Positions 14,786-23,797 of a DNA stretch of 34,221 bases are shown here, in pieces. The position numbers were made by a program, and so were the translations under genes. The stretch is from an uncultured Oscillibacter sp. (lineage in GTDB: Bacteria > Bacillota > Clostridia > Oscillospirales > Oscillospiraceae): the NCBI GenBank assembly GCA_947382875.1, contig CANDBG010000028.1, positions 1 to 34,221 on the forward strand, written 5' to 3'. Under the pieces are notes generated by a model that was given only the letters and a program-made list of their open reading frames with translations, was not told where the DNA came from and made no database searches. The first letter of the stretch is position 1, and every line of letters starts with the position of its first letter.

Positions 14786-16513
14786 ATGGAGTTCTTTGCT
14801 GTTCTGACCGCTTTTCTTGCGGAACACTCCGTACTTTGCACCTGGTATACGGCATTTGTCCGATTTTTGTTTCCGGCGCTGGCGGTTCTGATTTTGCTGC
14901 GGGCCATCCGGTCACTTCTGCGCATTCCCCATACGCCGGAAACGTGGGGACAGCTCAGTTTGCCGAACGGGGCACCTATGCCCCTCACCCACTGGGAAAA
15001 CATCATCGGACGGGGCCGCACAGCGGACATCCGGTTAAATTATCCCAGTATTTCCCGTCAGCACGCGGCGCTCTGCCGCGGCGCGGACGAAACCTGGACG
15101 CTGTATGACTTGGATTCAAAAGGCGGCGTACAGGTAAATGGAACATGGGTGGAAGGTGCGGCAGGCGTACGCATGGGCGACACCATCCAACTGGGAGGCG
15201 TACCGCTGTTGTTTTTGCCGCAGACCGCCGGAGAACGAAAGGAGATGCTGGAAAAACGTTGGGCGGAGCGTCCGGCGACGGTGTGGCCATCGTTTTTGTG
15301 GCTGACGATCTTCCAGATTTTAGCTTGCTTACAGCTCCTCATAGCGGCAGGTGATTCCGCTTCGCCGGTCATCCCGCTGGCCTTTTTGGGGCTGACGGCA
15401 GTGATGTGGCTGTATTATATTGTGCTGCGTCTCAGCCGCTGCGTGGGGTTTGAGATGGAGACCATCGCGTTTTTTCTCTCGACGCTCTCATTGGCTGTAA
15501 CCGCGTCCAGCGCACCGGGCAGCTTGCTTAAGCAGCTTTTGGCGGTTTTGTTAGGATTGGCGTTGTTTTTGGTGCTGGGTCTGTTCCTGCGGGACTTGAG
15601 CCGTGTACAAAAAATCCGCTGGCTGATGGCGGCCATGGCGATTGGTTTGCTGGGCATTACGCTTTTGATTGGCAATTCCAAGTATGGCGCGGTGAATTGG
15701 ATATCGGTAGGCAGTTTTTCGTTTCAGCCCTCGGAGATTGCGAAAATATGTTATATATTTGCCGGTTCCGCGACGTTGGAGCGGCTTTTTCACAGACGAA
15801 ATCTCACGTTGTTCATTGTGCTGACGGGCATATGTATAGGCTGTTTAGGGTTGATGAGCGACTTCGGCACCGCGGCGATTTTTTTCGTAACATTTCTGGT
15901 AATTGCATATCTGAGGTCCGGCGATTTTGCAACGTTGTCTTTGATTTGCGGCGGAGCGGTATTCGGGGCGGGAATTATTGTGAAGTTCAAGCCGTATATT
16001 TTGAGTCGGTTTGCGTCCTGGGGCCACGCCTGGGAAGCGGCGTCCACAACGGGATATCAGCAGACGCGAACAATGTCGGCGGCGGCGTCCGGGGGCTTGC
16101 TGGGTATGGGCGCCGGGGAAGGCTGGCTGCATCGGATTGCGGCAGCGGACACCGATTTGGTATTTGGGATGTTATGTGAGGAATGGGGTTTGATCATTGC
16201 GGTGTTGGCGGTTGTGTCGATTGTGACGCTGGCGTTTTTCACGGTACGGGCGTGTCATGTAGGGCGGTCGAGTTTTTATACGATTGCGGCGTGTGCGGCT
16301 GGATCGCTGTTAGTGTTTCAGACGTGTTTGAATGTATTTGGGTCAGTGGATTTGCTTCCTTTGACAGGTGTAACGTTTCCGTTTGTATCGAACGGCGGGT
16401 CTGCGATGATATCCGCCTGGGGCCTGCTTGCGTTTCTGAAAGCCACTGACACCCGTGAAAACGCCAGTTTCGCAATCCGGCGTCAAAAACTGCGCTCCAC
16501 TACGCCCAGCTAA
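14786..16513 (+). CDS. FHA domain fused to SEDS glycosyltransferase (FtsW/RodA/SpoVE family)
   Basis: A 575-residue membrane protein. One N-terminal membrane helix (about 23-44) precedes a cytoplasmic FHA domain (about 53-148) with the phosphothreonine-binding motifs IIGRGRTADIRL, SISRQH and VNGTWV. About ten membrane segments of a SEDS polymerase follow, with WISVGSFSFQPSEIAKICY, LMSDFGTAAIFF, the loop ending TDLVFGMLCEEWG, and TGVTFPFVSNGGSAMIS. SEDS proteins polymerise peptidoglycan glycan strands from lipid II together with a class B PBP, which is the next gene. AAAGGAGG precedes the ATG. The stop codon lies inside a tandem repeat that supplies the last residues (KLRSTTPS). The 3' half uses TTG and GTG more than neighbouring genes do. 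Confidence 0.93.
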   Translation: MEFFAVLTAFLAEHSVLCTWYTAFVRFLFPALAVLILLRAIRSLLRIPHTPETWGQLSLPNGAPMPLTHWENIIGRGRTADIRLNYPSISRQHAALCRGADETWTLYDLDSKGGVQVNGTWVEGAAGVRMGDTIQLGGVPLLFLPQTAGERKEMLEKRWAERPATVWPSFLWLTIFQILACLQLLIAAGDSASPVIPLAFLGLTAVMWLYYIVLRLSRCVGFEMETIAFFLSTLSLAVTASSAPGSLLKQLLAVLLGLALFLVLGLFLRDLSRVQKIRWLMAAMAIGLLGITLLIGNSKYGAVNWISVGSFSFQPSEIAKICYIFAGSATLERLFHRRNLTLFIVLTGICIGCLGLMSDFGTAAIFFVTFLVIAYLRSGDFATLSLICGGAVFGAGIIVKFKPYILSRFASWGHAWEAASTTGYQQTRTMSAAASGGLLGMGAGEGWLHRIAAADTDLVFGMLCEEWGLIIAVLAVVSIVTLAFFTVRACHVGRSSFYTIAACAAGSLLVFQTCLNVFGSVDLLPLTGVTFPFVSNGGSAMISAWGLLAFLKATDTRENASFAIRRQKLRSTTPS

Positions 16514-16568
16514 AGCCGGGCACCGGCGTCGAAAACTGCACTTCGCTACGCCCGGCTAATGCCGGGCA
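16477..16568. repeat. Tandem 46-bp direct repeat overlapping the SEDS gene end
   Basis: Two abutting copies, 16477-16522 and 16523-16568, each running from CCGGCGTC to GCCGGGCA, differ at about 6 of 46 positions. The second contains the hairpin CCCGGC-TAAT-GCCGGG. Copy 1 holds the TAA of the SEDS gene. Confidence 0.85.
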
Positions 16569-16598
16569 TCCGTTCCGTTCCGTTTCCTCCGCCTCACG

Positions 16599-16624
16599 TC
16601 AAGGGGGAGCAGGCTCCCCCTTGA
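16599..16624. repeat. Long perfect hairpin in the SEDS-PBP gap
   Basis: TCAAGGGGGAG-CAGG-CTCCCCCTTGA is an 11-bp perfect stem. A second G/C-rich inverted repeat (CCCCCTCCCC / GGGGGGACGGGGG, 16629-16654) follows. No T-run suits a classic terminator, so this looks like dispersed palindromic repeat material; it may still reduce read-through into the PBP gene. Confidence 0.7.
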
Positions 16625-16694
16625 GCAACCCCCTCCCCTGCGGGGGGACGGGGGCCGAGGCTGTAAAATTATTGTTTTGGAAGGAGGAAAACCT

Positions 16695-18062
16695 ATGAAA
16701 AAGATTGAGAATCGGGCATTTGTGTGTTTCCTGTTAGCCTTACTGTTAGCGGCAGGCTTATGTTTCTTTTTGTTTCGCTATTTCACACGAGGCGGAAACT
16801 GGGCTTCCTCACCATTTAACCGCCATCTCTACAACACCAGCGGTCAATTGGCGAGCGGCACCATTTTAGACCGTGACGGCGACGTACTCTCCAAAATTCA
16901 AGACGGCAAACGGACCTACTACTCCGATGAAACGGTCCGCAAGGCCACGCTTCACGCCGTAGGCGACCTGCAAGGCAACATCGGCACGGGCGCCCTGAAC
17001 GCCTTCGCCCACAAACTGACCGGTTACAGTTTGTTAAACGGCGCCTTCGGCGCAGGCCGCGGCCGCGACCTGTACCTCACATTGGATGCGCGTTACAACT
17101 ATGAAGCCTACCGCGCTCTGAACGGACAGCCCGGAGCCGTCGGCGTTTACAATTACAAAACCGGTGAAATTCTGTGTATGGTGTCTTCACCCAGCTACGA
17201 CCCGCTGCACGTCCCGGAGGACATCGAAACAAATGACCGCTACAAGGGGGCCTATTTGAACCGGTTTCTGACAACAACTTTCACACCTGGTTCAGTCTAC
17301 AAGACGGTCACTCTGGCGGCGGCGATTGAAAACATAAGCGGCCTGGAAAGTCGTACCTGGAATTGCACCGGCAGCATCGGGCTGGACGGCGACGCCATTG
17401 TTTGTTCAGGCGTCCACGGAGAACAGCACATCGGGGACGCCTTTGCGAATTCATGCAACATTGCGTTTGCACAATTGGCGGTAGAGCTGGGAGCCGAAAC
17501 GATGAAACGCTATACAGAGCAAGCGGGCTTGTCTGCCAGCTGCTCCATCGACGGTCTGCCGACGGCCAAAGGCTCGTTTTCCTGGGAAAATATGGACAAG
17601 GGCCGCTTGGGCTGGGCAGGAGTCGGACAGGACCAGAATTTAGTAAATCCCTGTGCGCTGATGGTCTACATGGGAGCCATCGCAAACGGCGGCAAAGCAG
17701 CGGAACCATATTTGATTTTGAAGACAAAAAACGAGTTGGGCGTATCCAGTCTTCCCCGCGTCATCCGTCATACAAGCACATTGGTTTCCGCGCAGACCGC
17801 GGAAGTCCTCACGGAATTCTTAGCGGAAAACGTAAGCAAAAGCTACGGCTCCAAGCGTTTTCCGAACATGGACATATGTGCCAAATCCGGCACGGCCGAA
17901 GTTGGCGGCGGAAAAAATCCCCACGCCTGGTTTACAGGCTTTCTGCGAAACGAGGAAACGCCATATGCCTTTGTGGTTGTGGTCGAAAACGGCGGCAGCG
18001 GCAGCACGGTTGCGGGAACCGTCGCCGGACGCGTACTGGACACGATTGTAAACGGGTACTGA
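16695..18062 (+). CDS. Penicillin-binding transpeptidase, class B-like without the usual dimerisation domain
   Basis: A 455-residue membrane-anchored transpeptidase that crosslinks peptidoglycan outside the cell. One N-terminal membrane helix (about 9-28) is followed by a short linker with ASGTILDRDGDVLS. Catalytic motifs are Ser200-Val-Tyr-Lys203 (TPGSVYK), Ser253-Cys-Asn255, and Lys397-Ser-Gly-Thr400. The long N-terminal pedestal of typical PBP2/PBP3 proteins is mostly absent, which resembles the PbpA type paired with FHA/RodA genes in Actinobacteria. AAGGAGG places the start at 16695. It forms a pair with the FHA-SEDS gene upstream and is followed by a small membrane protein gene. Confidence 0.93.
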   Translation: MKKIENRAFVCFLLALLLAAGLCFFLFRYFTRGGNWASSPFNRHLYNTSGQLASGTILDRDGDVLSKIQDGKRTYYSDETVRKATLHAVGDLQGNIGTGALNAFAHKLTGYSLLNGAFGAGRGRDLYLTLDARYNYEAYRALNGQPGAVGVYNYKTGEILCMVSSPSYDPLHVPEDIETNDRYKGAYLNRFLTTTFTPGSVYKTVTLAAAIENISGLESRTWNCTGSIGLDGDAIVCSGVHGEQHIGDAFANSCNIAFAQLAVELGAETMKRYTEQAGLSASCSIDGLPTAKGSFSWENMDKGRLGWAGVGQDQNLVNPCALMVYMGAIANGGKAAEPYLILKTKNELGVSSLPRVIRHTSTLVSAQTAEVLTEFLAENVSKSYGSKRFPNMDICAKSGTAEVGGGKNPHAWFTGFLRNEETPYAFVVVVENGGSGSTVAGTVAGRVLDTIVNGY

Positions 18063-18075
18063 AAAAGGAGCTATC

Positions 18076-18381
18076 ATGAACCAGAAAAAGGAAAGAGATT
18101 TTCTCCTGCAAACAACAAAACAAATGAACTGTGGTGCGATATGCAGCGGCCTGGGCTTTCTGCTGTATCTGATCGCGGCAGCATTGAACCGACGCGGTTT
18201 TGCGGACGCAATCGCCATAATATTTGGACTCACCGCCCTTTACGTATATGCCTCCATTGCCGCGGGACGGAAGCGGGACAAAGAAGCGGTGAGTTACAAC
18301 CTGCTCTGGGGCCAGACCGCCCTGACCGTGCTTCTGACCGCCTGCGCCATCTTAGGCATCCGTCAGCGTTTGGGGTTTTGA
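18076..18381 (+). CDS. Small membrane protein of unknown function
   Basis: A 101-residue protein with three predicted membrane segments (about 19-37, 44-61 and 79-96) and charged ends. I do not recognise a family. AAAAAGGAG precedes the ATG, and it starts 13 bp after the PBP stop, so it is the third gene of the SEDS-PBP operon. It could be an accessory of that wall-synthesis pair; this is inference from position only. It converges with hemW, 7 bp away. Confidence 0.75.
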   Translation: MNQKKERDFLLQTTKQMNCGAICSGLGFLLYLIAAALNRRGFADAIAIIFGLTALYVYASIAAGRKRDKEAVSYNLLWGQTALTVLLTACAILGIRQRLGF

Positions 18382-18388
18382 ATGAAAA

Positions 18389-19513
18389 TCAGGACGTTGA
18401 CAAAAGGTCCAGCAGTTCGCCTATGATCGCGTTTGAGACGAGAAATCCCTGCGGCGTCAAGCGCCAGCGGCCATCGGTTTTCTGGGCGTAGCCGGCCTGT
18501 GCGCACCGTTGCAGAAACGGTAAAAAGGGTGCAAACGGTTTTTGAAACCGGGTTTCATAGCAAGCTGGGTCCAGACCGTAAACGGTACGCAAACCCAGCA
18601 TGAGCCATTCGGCGGCGCGTTCGTCGGGAGAAATCATCTGCTCCTCCGACAGCGTTGGACGCCTTGCAAGCCAACTCTCCAAATCCCGCGCCCAGGCGCG
18701 TCGTACGCCGCGAAAATCGGAATGGGCGCCCGGTCCAAAGCCGATGTATTCGTTCAGCGTCCAATATTTCAAGTTGTGACGGGACGCTCGTCCAGGCTTT
18801 GCAAAATTAGAAATTTCATACTGAAAATAACCTTTTTCTTCCAAAAAACGCACCGTCTCCAAATACATTTCCGCCTGGATTTCTTCCCCCGGCAGACGCT
18901 CTCTTTGCGCATAAAGAGGCGTGCCTTTTTCCGCTTTCAGGCCGTAACAGGAAAGGTGTTCCGGCAACAGCTTTACTGCTTCTTTCAGATTTTTCCGCCA
19001 GGAACTTACATTTTGTTCCGGCAGACCGTAAATCAAATCCAGGGAAAGGTTATCAAAGCCGGCATTCCGCGCCATTTCCACTGCTTCCCGCACCTGCTGC
19101 ATCGTATGCACACGCCTTAACGCCGCAAGTTCGGCGTCCGACGCCGACTGCATCCCTAATGAAATACGGTTAAAGCCCGCTGACCGCAGGTGTTCCAGAG
19201 CGCAGCGGTCTCCAACGGAATCCGGATTCGCTTCCAGTGTGATTTCGGCCTCCGGAACCACCGCACACGCCCTGTAAACGGTTTCCAGCAGAGCCGTCAG
19301 ACGGCGAGACCCCAAAAGACTGGGGGTTCCGCCGCCAAAATAGATTGTATCAACGGCGCAGCCGGAAAAATCCGTTTCCAATATCCGGGCTTGTAATGCC
19401 GCACAATAGGCGTCCATGTCGGCCTCACGGCCTGGACGCGAATAAAAGTCGCAATAGATACACTTCTGCTTACAAAATGGAATATGAATGTAAATGCCCA
19501 GCGGCTTCTGCAT
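18389..19513 (-). CDS. hemW: HemW-type radical SAM protein
   Basis: A 374-residue radical SAM protein. The cluster motif is Cys14-x3-Cys18-x2-Cys21 (PFCKQKCIYCDFYS). FGGGTPSLL and EANPDSV are standard for the HemN/HemW family. HNLKYW (in RHNLKYWTLNEYIGFGPGAHS) is the HemW motif, and the C-terminal HemN domain is present. HemW is a heme chaperone, often mis-annotated as oxygen-independent coproporphyrinogen oxidase. GAGAGGA precedes the ATG. It lies downstream of the groEL terminator on the same strand. Confidence 0.93.
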   Translation of the reverse strand: MQKPLGIYIHIPFCKQKCIYCDFYSRPGREADMDAYCAALQARILETDFSGCAVDTIYFGGGTPSLLGSRRLTALLETVYRACAVVPEAEITLEANPDSVGDRCALEHLRSAGFNRISLGMQSASDAELAALRRVHTMQQVREAVEMARNAGFDNLSLDLIYGLPEQNVSSWRKNLKEAVKLLPEHLSCYGLKAEKGTPLYAQRERLPGEEIQAEMYLETVRFLEEKGYFQYEISNFAKPGRASRHNLKYWTLNEYIGFGPGAHSDFRGVRRAWARDLESWLARRPTLSEEQMISPDERAAEWLMLGLRTVYGLDPACYETRFQKPFAPFLPFLQRCAQAGYAQKTDGRWRLTPQGFLVSNAIIGELLDLLSTS

Positions 19514-19550
19514 GGTGTCCTCTCTTTCTCAAAATGTTGAAACACACAAA

Positions 19551-19578
19551 ACCGGCGCTCCCTTGCGGAAGCGCCGGT
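19551..19578 (-). terminator. Terminator of the groESL operon
   Basis: Minus strand ACCGGCGCTTCC-GCAA-GGGAGCGCCGGT followed by TTTG; the opposite strand also has a T5 run a few bases later. It lies between groEL and hemW. Confidence 0.8.
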
Positions 19579-19628
19579 CGAACTTTTTGTATACCAAAAA
19601 CCGTAATTTTGAGGCTTTTGCTCTCTTA

Positions 19629-21278
<1,650 letters not shown>

Positions 21279-21584
21279 TCAATCTTGTTCAATTACTGCA
21301 TAAATAGAAGATTGATGAACCGTATAAAACTCTTCTCCTTTGTACTGCCATGTTGAACAATGATCCATATCAAAAAGAATCAAGTCACCCGGTTTGACAA
21401 CCATAGGAGTTTTTTGTATCAGCACCAGACCTTCTTCGGTGACAATTTGCTTGACATCTTCAAATCCGACCGTCACAACTTCACCACAAGCATAATCACG
21501 GGGAGAGAATTTCTTAAAATAACGTTTCGCATGATCGTTTGTCAACTTGACAGTGACATTGCCACGAAGCGGTTTCAGTTTCAT
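21279..21584 (-). CDS. Divergent GroES-like protein between groES and groEL
   Basis: A 101-residue protein sharing the GroES frame: MKLKPLRGNVTVKL at the start, GEVVTVGFED in the middle, VVKPGDLILFDMD, and SSIYAVIEQD at the end. The mobile-loop region, which in the neighbouring GroES reads TEETTKGGIILTG, is replaced by NDHAKRYFKKFSPRDYAC and lacks the hydrophobic tripeptide that docks on GroEL. It is also more basic and more AT-rich than its neighbours. Its ribosome site (AAAGG) is weak. It may be a specialised cochaperonin, a subunit of mixed rings, or a regulator of the chaperonin; no function is established here. Confidence 0.75.
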   Translation of the reverse strand: MKLKPLRGNVTVKLTNDHAKRYFKKFSPRDYACGEVVTVGFEDVKQIVTEEGLVLIQKTPMVVKPGDLILFDMDHCSTWQYKGEEFYTVHQSSIYAVIEQD

Positions 21585-21614
21585 ACCGTCAGCCTTTCAA
21601 TCTTCCGTAGAACC

Positions 21615-21899
21615 TTATTCTACAATCGCCAAAATGTCATTCTGGCGGACGATGACGTATTCGACGTCTTCGAGGGTGACTTTGCTGCCGGCGTATTGGC
21701 TCGTGATGACCTTGTCGCCGGGCTTTACCGTGATTTCAATGGTCTTGCCGTCTACCGTGCCGCCAGGACCGACCGCAATCACTTCCGCTACCGACGGTTT
21801 TTCCTTTGCCGTGCCTGTCAGGATGATGCCGCCCTTTGTGGTTTCCTCGGTCTCCACCATCTTCAGGATGATGTGATCTGCAAGCGGGATGAGTTTCAT
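21615..21899 (-). CDS. groS: Cochaperonin GroES
   Basis: A 94-residue 10-kDa cochaperonin that caps GroEL. It has MKLIPLADHIILK, the mobile loop ETTKGGIILTGTAKEKPS, VKPGDKVITSQYAG and the C-terminal NDILAIVE. The ATG at 21899 follows TTAAGGAGG; a longer upstream reading would run into the CIRCE operator. First gene of the heat-shock operon. Confidence 0.98.
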   Translation of the reverse strand: MKLIPLADHIILKMVETEETTKGGIILTGTAKEKPSVAEVIAVGPGGTVDGKTIEITVKPGDKVITSQYAGSKVTLEDVEYVIVRQNDILAIVE

Positions 21900-21941
21900 G
21901 GAATATTCCTCCTTAAAATATAAAAATGATAAAAACAAATT

Positions 21942-21978
21942 CACTGTTAGCACTCAATATCTCGGAGTGCTAACAGTG
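21942..21978 (-). promoter_or_regulatory. CIRCE operator of the groES operon
   Basis: TTAGCACTC-N9-GAGTGCTAA (21947-21973), the exact HrcA-binding consensus. The palindrome extends outward to 14-bp arms (CACTGTTAGCACTC). It lies between promoter and groES, so HrcA repression relieved by heat shock is expected. hrcA itself is not in the window. Confidence 0.97.
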
Positions 21979-21981
21979 CTT

Positions 21982-22010
21982 ATCATAGTACAGTCCATCC
22001 CATTTGTAAA
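21982..22010 (-). promoter_or_regulatory. Promoter of the groES operon
   Basis: Minus strand TTTACA (22005-22010), 17-bp spacer, TATGAT (21982-21987), directly upstream of the CIRCE element. Confidence 0.85.
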
Positions 22011-22092
22011 GAGGGTTTTTCGGAAAAGTTATGAAGAATTTGTAAATGTTGCCGTCCGGCTTCCAGAAAAAGGCATTTTATAGGGTCTCTCT

Positions 22093-22707
22093 TTACCGAA
22101 AATCCATCGTCTTTTCATCCTCCGACGCCGCCAGTTTGAGAAACGTTTCCCGGTCGTACAGCAAAGACGCCGCTTCCAGCAAACCGTTGGCGTTCAAGTG
22201 CTCCGGCAGGTCCAGACGCTTCAGCAGTCTGCGCCGCTTCGCCGCGCTGTCCGGACCTCCCGACAGCCCCAATGCATACAAATCCGCCTTTGTCAGCGGC
22301 TCCCCGCCAGAGGACGCTGATTCGTCCTCGAAGGTTGCGCCCGCCCGCCGAAGCGCGTCCAGCAATACTGCCGGCGTCATTCCCTCGACGCCCAGTTTTC
22401 CCTCTTTGCCCGGCGTGCGCTTCCGTCGCTCCTTGCCACGAATGTCCGGAATGTAGGCTTGCTTTACCCGATCCTTGGGCAGCGCGCCTTTCAGGTAGTT
22501 TCGCAGGACAAACCCCGCGCCATCGCTGTCTGTCAGGACGATTAAACCCTGTTTTTCCGCCAAACGCCGCAGAAATTCCAACTTCTCCTTGTTGTTGAAA
22601 ACTGCAAAGCCATTTAGCGTAACGATTGTTGCATCCACCACCTGCGACAAGGCGTTTTTGTCGTAACGGCCCTCAACGACGATCACTTCCCGTATTTTCT
22701 TTGCCAT
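22093..22707 (-). CDS. rnmV: RNase M5-like Toprim protein
   Basis: A 204-residue protein. An N-terminal Toprim domain has the acidic Glu in IVVEGRYDK and the DxD in VLTDSDGAG, as in ribonuclease M5, which matures the 5S rRNA precursor in Firmicutes. The family-like segment AYIPDIRGKERRKR and a C-terminal DUF4093-like part follow. RnmV is usually beside ksgA; here it follows holA, 11 bp away. Strong match to the family, though the exact substrate is inferred. Confidence 0.8.
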   Translation of the reverse strand: MAKKIREVIVVEGRYDKNALSQVVDATIVTLNGFAVFNNKEKLEFLRRLAEKQGLIVLTDSDGAGFVLRNYLKGALPKDRVKQAYIPDIRGKERRKRTPGKEGKLGVEGMTPAVLLDALRRAGATFEDESASSGGEPLTKADLYALGLSGGPDSAAKRRRLLKRLDLPEHLNANGLLEAASLLYDRETFLKLAASEDEKTMDFR

Positions 22708-22718
22708 ATTCTACAATT

Positions 22719-23783
22719 TCACCGCTTTCCTGCGCCCAGCTCCGCCAGCAGCAGCTTCAATTCCCCCGATGGGTCCACGCCCCGCTGGCTCTTGAATCGC
22801 CGGTCCAGCTCCTGACAGCGTTTCACCGCATTCGCACACCATTCCGCACTGGTCCGCTGCGCGGCGGAAAAGAGCATATTTGACACATACCCCGGCTTCA
22901 TCCCCCACAGGTCCATGGCCCAGGTTTTGCCGCGGCCGCTGTCCAGAGCTAAACGCGCCGTCCAGATGCGGCGCAGCTGTGCGCCTAACGCCGCAGCGAT
23001 CATGATGGGTTCCGTCTGCATTTTCAGAAGATCCGCCAGAATCGATGCCGCACGGTCGTATTTGCCCTGCGCCACTGCGTCGGACAAGCGGAACACCTCC
23101 GCCGACAGAACCGGGTCCGCTACAGCGTCAATATCTTTTTTCGTCACGACGCTCCCTTTGGTGTAAGACGCAATTTTGTTGATTTCCATCGCAAGGCCCG
23201 TCATCAGGTCGCCGCACACAAACACGAAATATTCTGCCGTGGGGACGTCGATGCTCTTTCCCAGCGCGGCAAAATGTGCTGTAATCCAGTCCGTCAGGCG
23301 GCTCCCCTGTGCCGGTACAAATTCTACCGCCTCTGCGTACGTCTCTACCGCTTTCGCCAGGGCCTTCTGCGCCTTGGTGGTCTTTAGCGGCTTATAGGCA
23401 ATCGTGTCGTAGACAAACACCACACAGCAATATGGCGGCACGTCTTCCAGAAACGCCGTTACCTTTTCCAGTGCGTCCTGGTTCAGCCGGAACAGGTCAT
23501 AGTCCGACACCACAATCAGCGTCCGCTCTGCCATCATCGGCATGGCTTCCGCGGTTTCGGCCAGCACATCGGGCGTCAAGCCCTGGCCTTCCAGCTTGTG
23601 GAAGTTGAACGCTTCCGCGCCGGACGGTATCAACACTTTTTGCAGCTCCTCCAGCGCCCGCTGCCGGAGATAGCTCTCCTCTCCATGGAAAATGTAGGCG
23701 GAACCCGGTGTGCCGGCCTTGAGGTCGCTCCGGAGTTTCTGGTACGCCGTGTCCTTTTTCGGCGTCTTTTTTGCATATGCCAT
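22719..23783 (-). CDS. holA: DNA polymerase III delta subunit
   Basis: A 354-residue clamp-loader subunit that opens the sliding clamp. The N-terminal RecA-like part starts with YIFHGEESYLRQRALEELQ; the middle has IVVSDYDLF; the helical C-terminal collar includes GDLMTGLAMEINKIASYT and SAEVFRLSDAVAQGKYDRA. The ATG at 23783 follows GGAGGG; it lies within 15 bp of the comEC stop, so the two are coupled. comEC and holA are neighbours in many Firmicutes. Confidence 0.93.
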   Translation of the reverse strand: MAYAKKTPKKDTAYQKLRSDLKAGTPGSAYIFHGEESYLRQRALEELQKVLIPSGAEAFNFHKLEGQGLTPDVLAETAEAMPMMAERTLIVVSDYDLFRLNQDALEKVTAFLEDVPPYCCVVFVYDTIAYKPLKTTKAQKALAKAVETYAEAVEFVPAQGSRLTDWITAHFAALGKSIDVPTAEYFVFVCGDLMTGLAMEINKIASYTKGSVVTKKDIDAVADPVLSAEVFRLSDAVAQGKYDRAASILADLLKMQTEPIMIAAALGAQLRRIWTARLALDSGRGKTWAMDLWGMKPGYVSNMLFSAAQRTSAEWCANAVKRCQELDRRFKSQRGVDPSGELKLLLAELGAGKR

Positions 23784-23797
23784 ATGTCCCTCCACTC

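Noticed and set aside
16599-16654. G/C-rich hairpins as a classic intrinsic terminator
   Set aside because: No T-run follows either hairpin on the plus strand; the setting is better explained as palindromic repeats.
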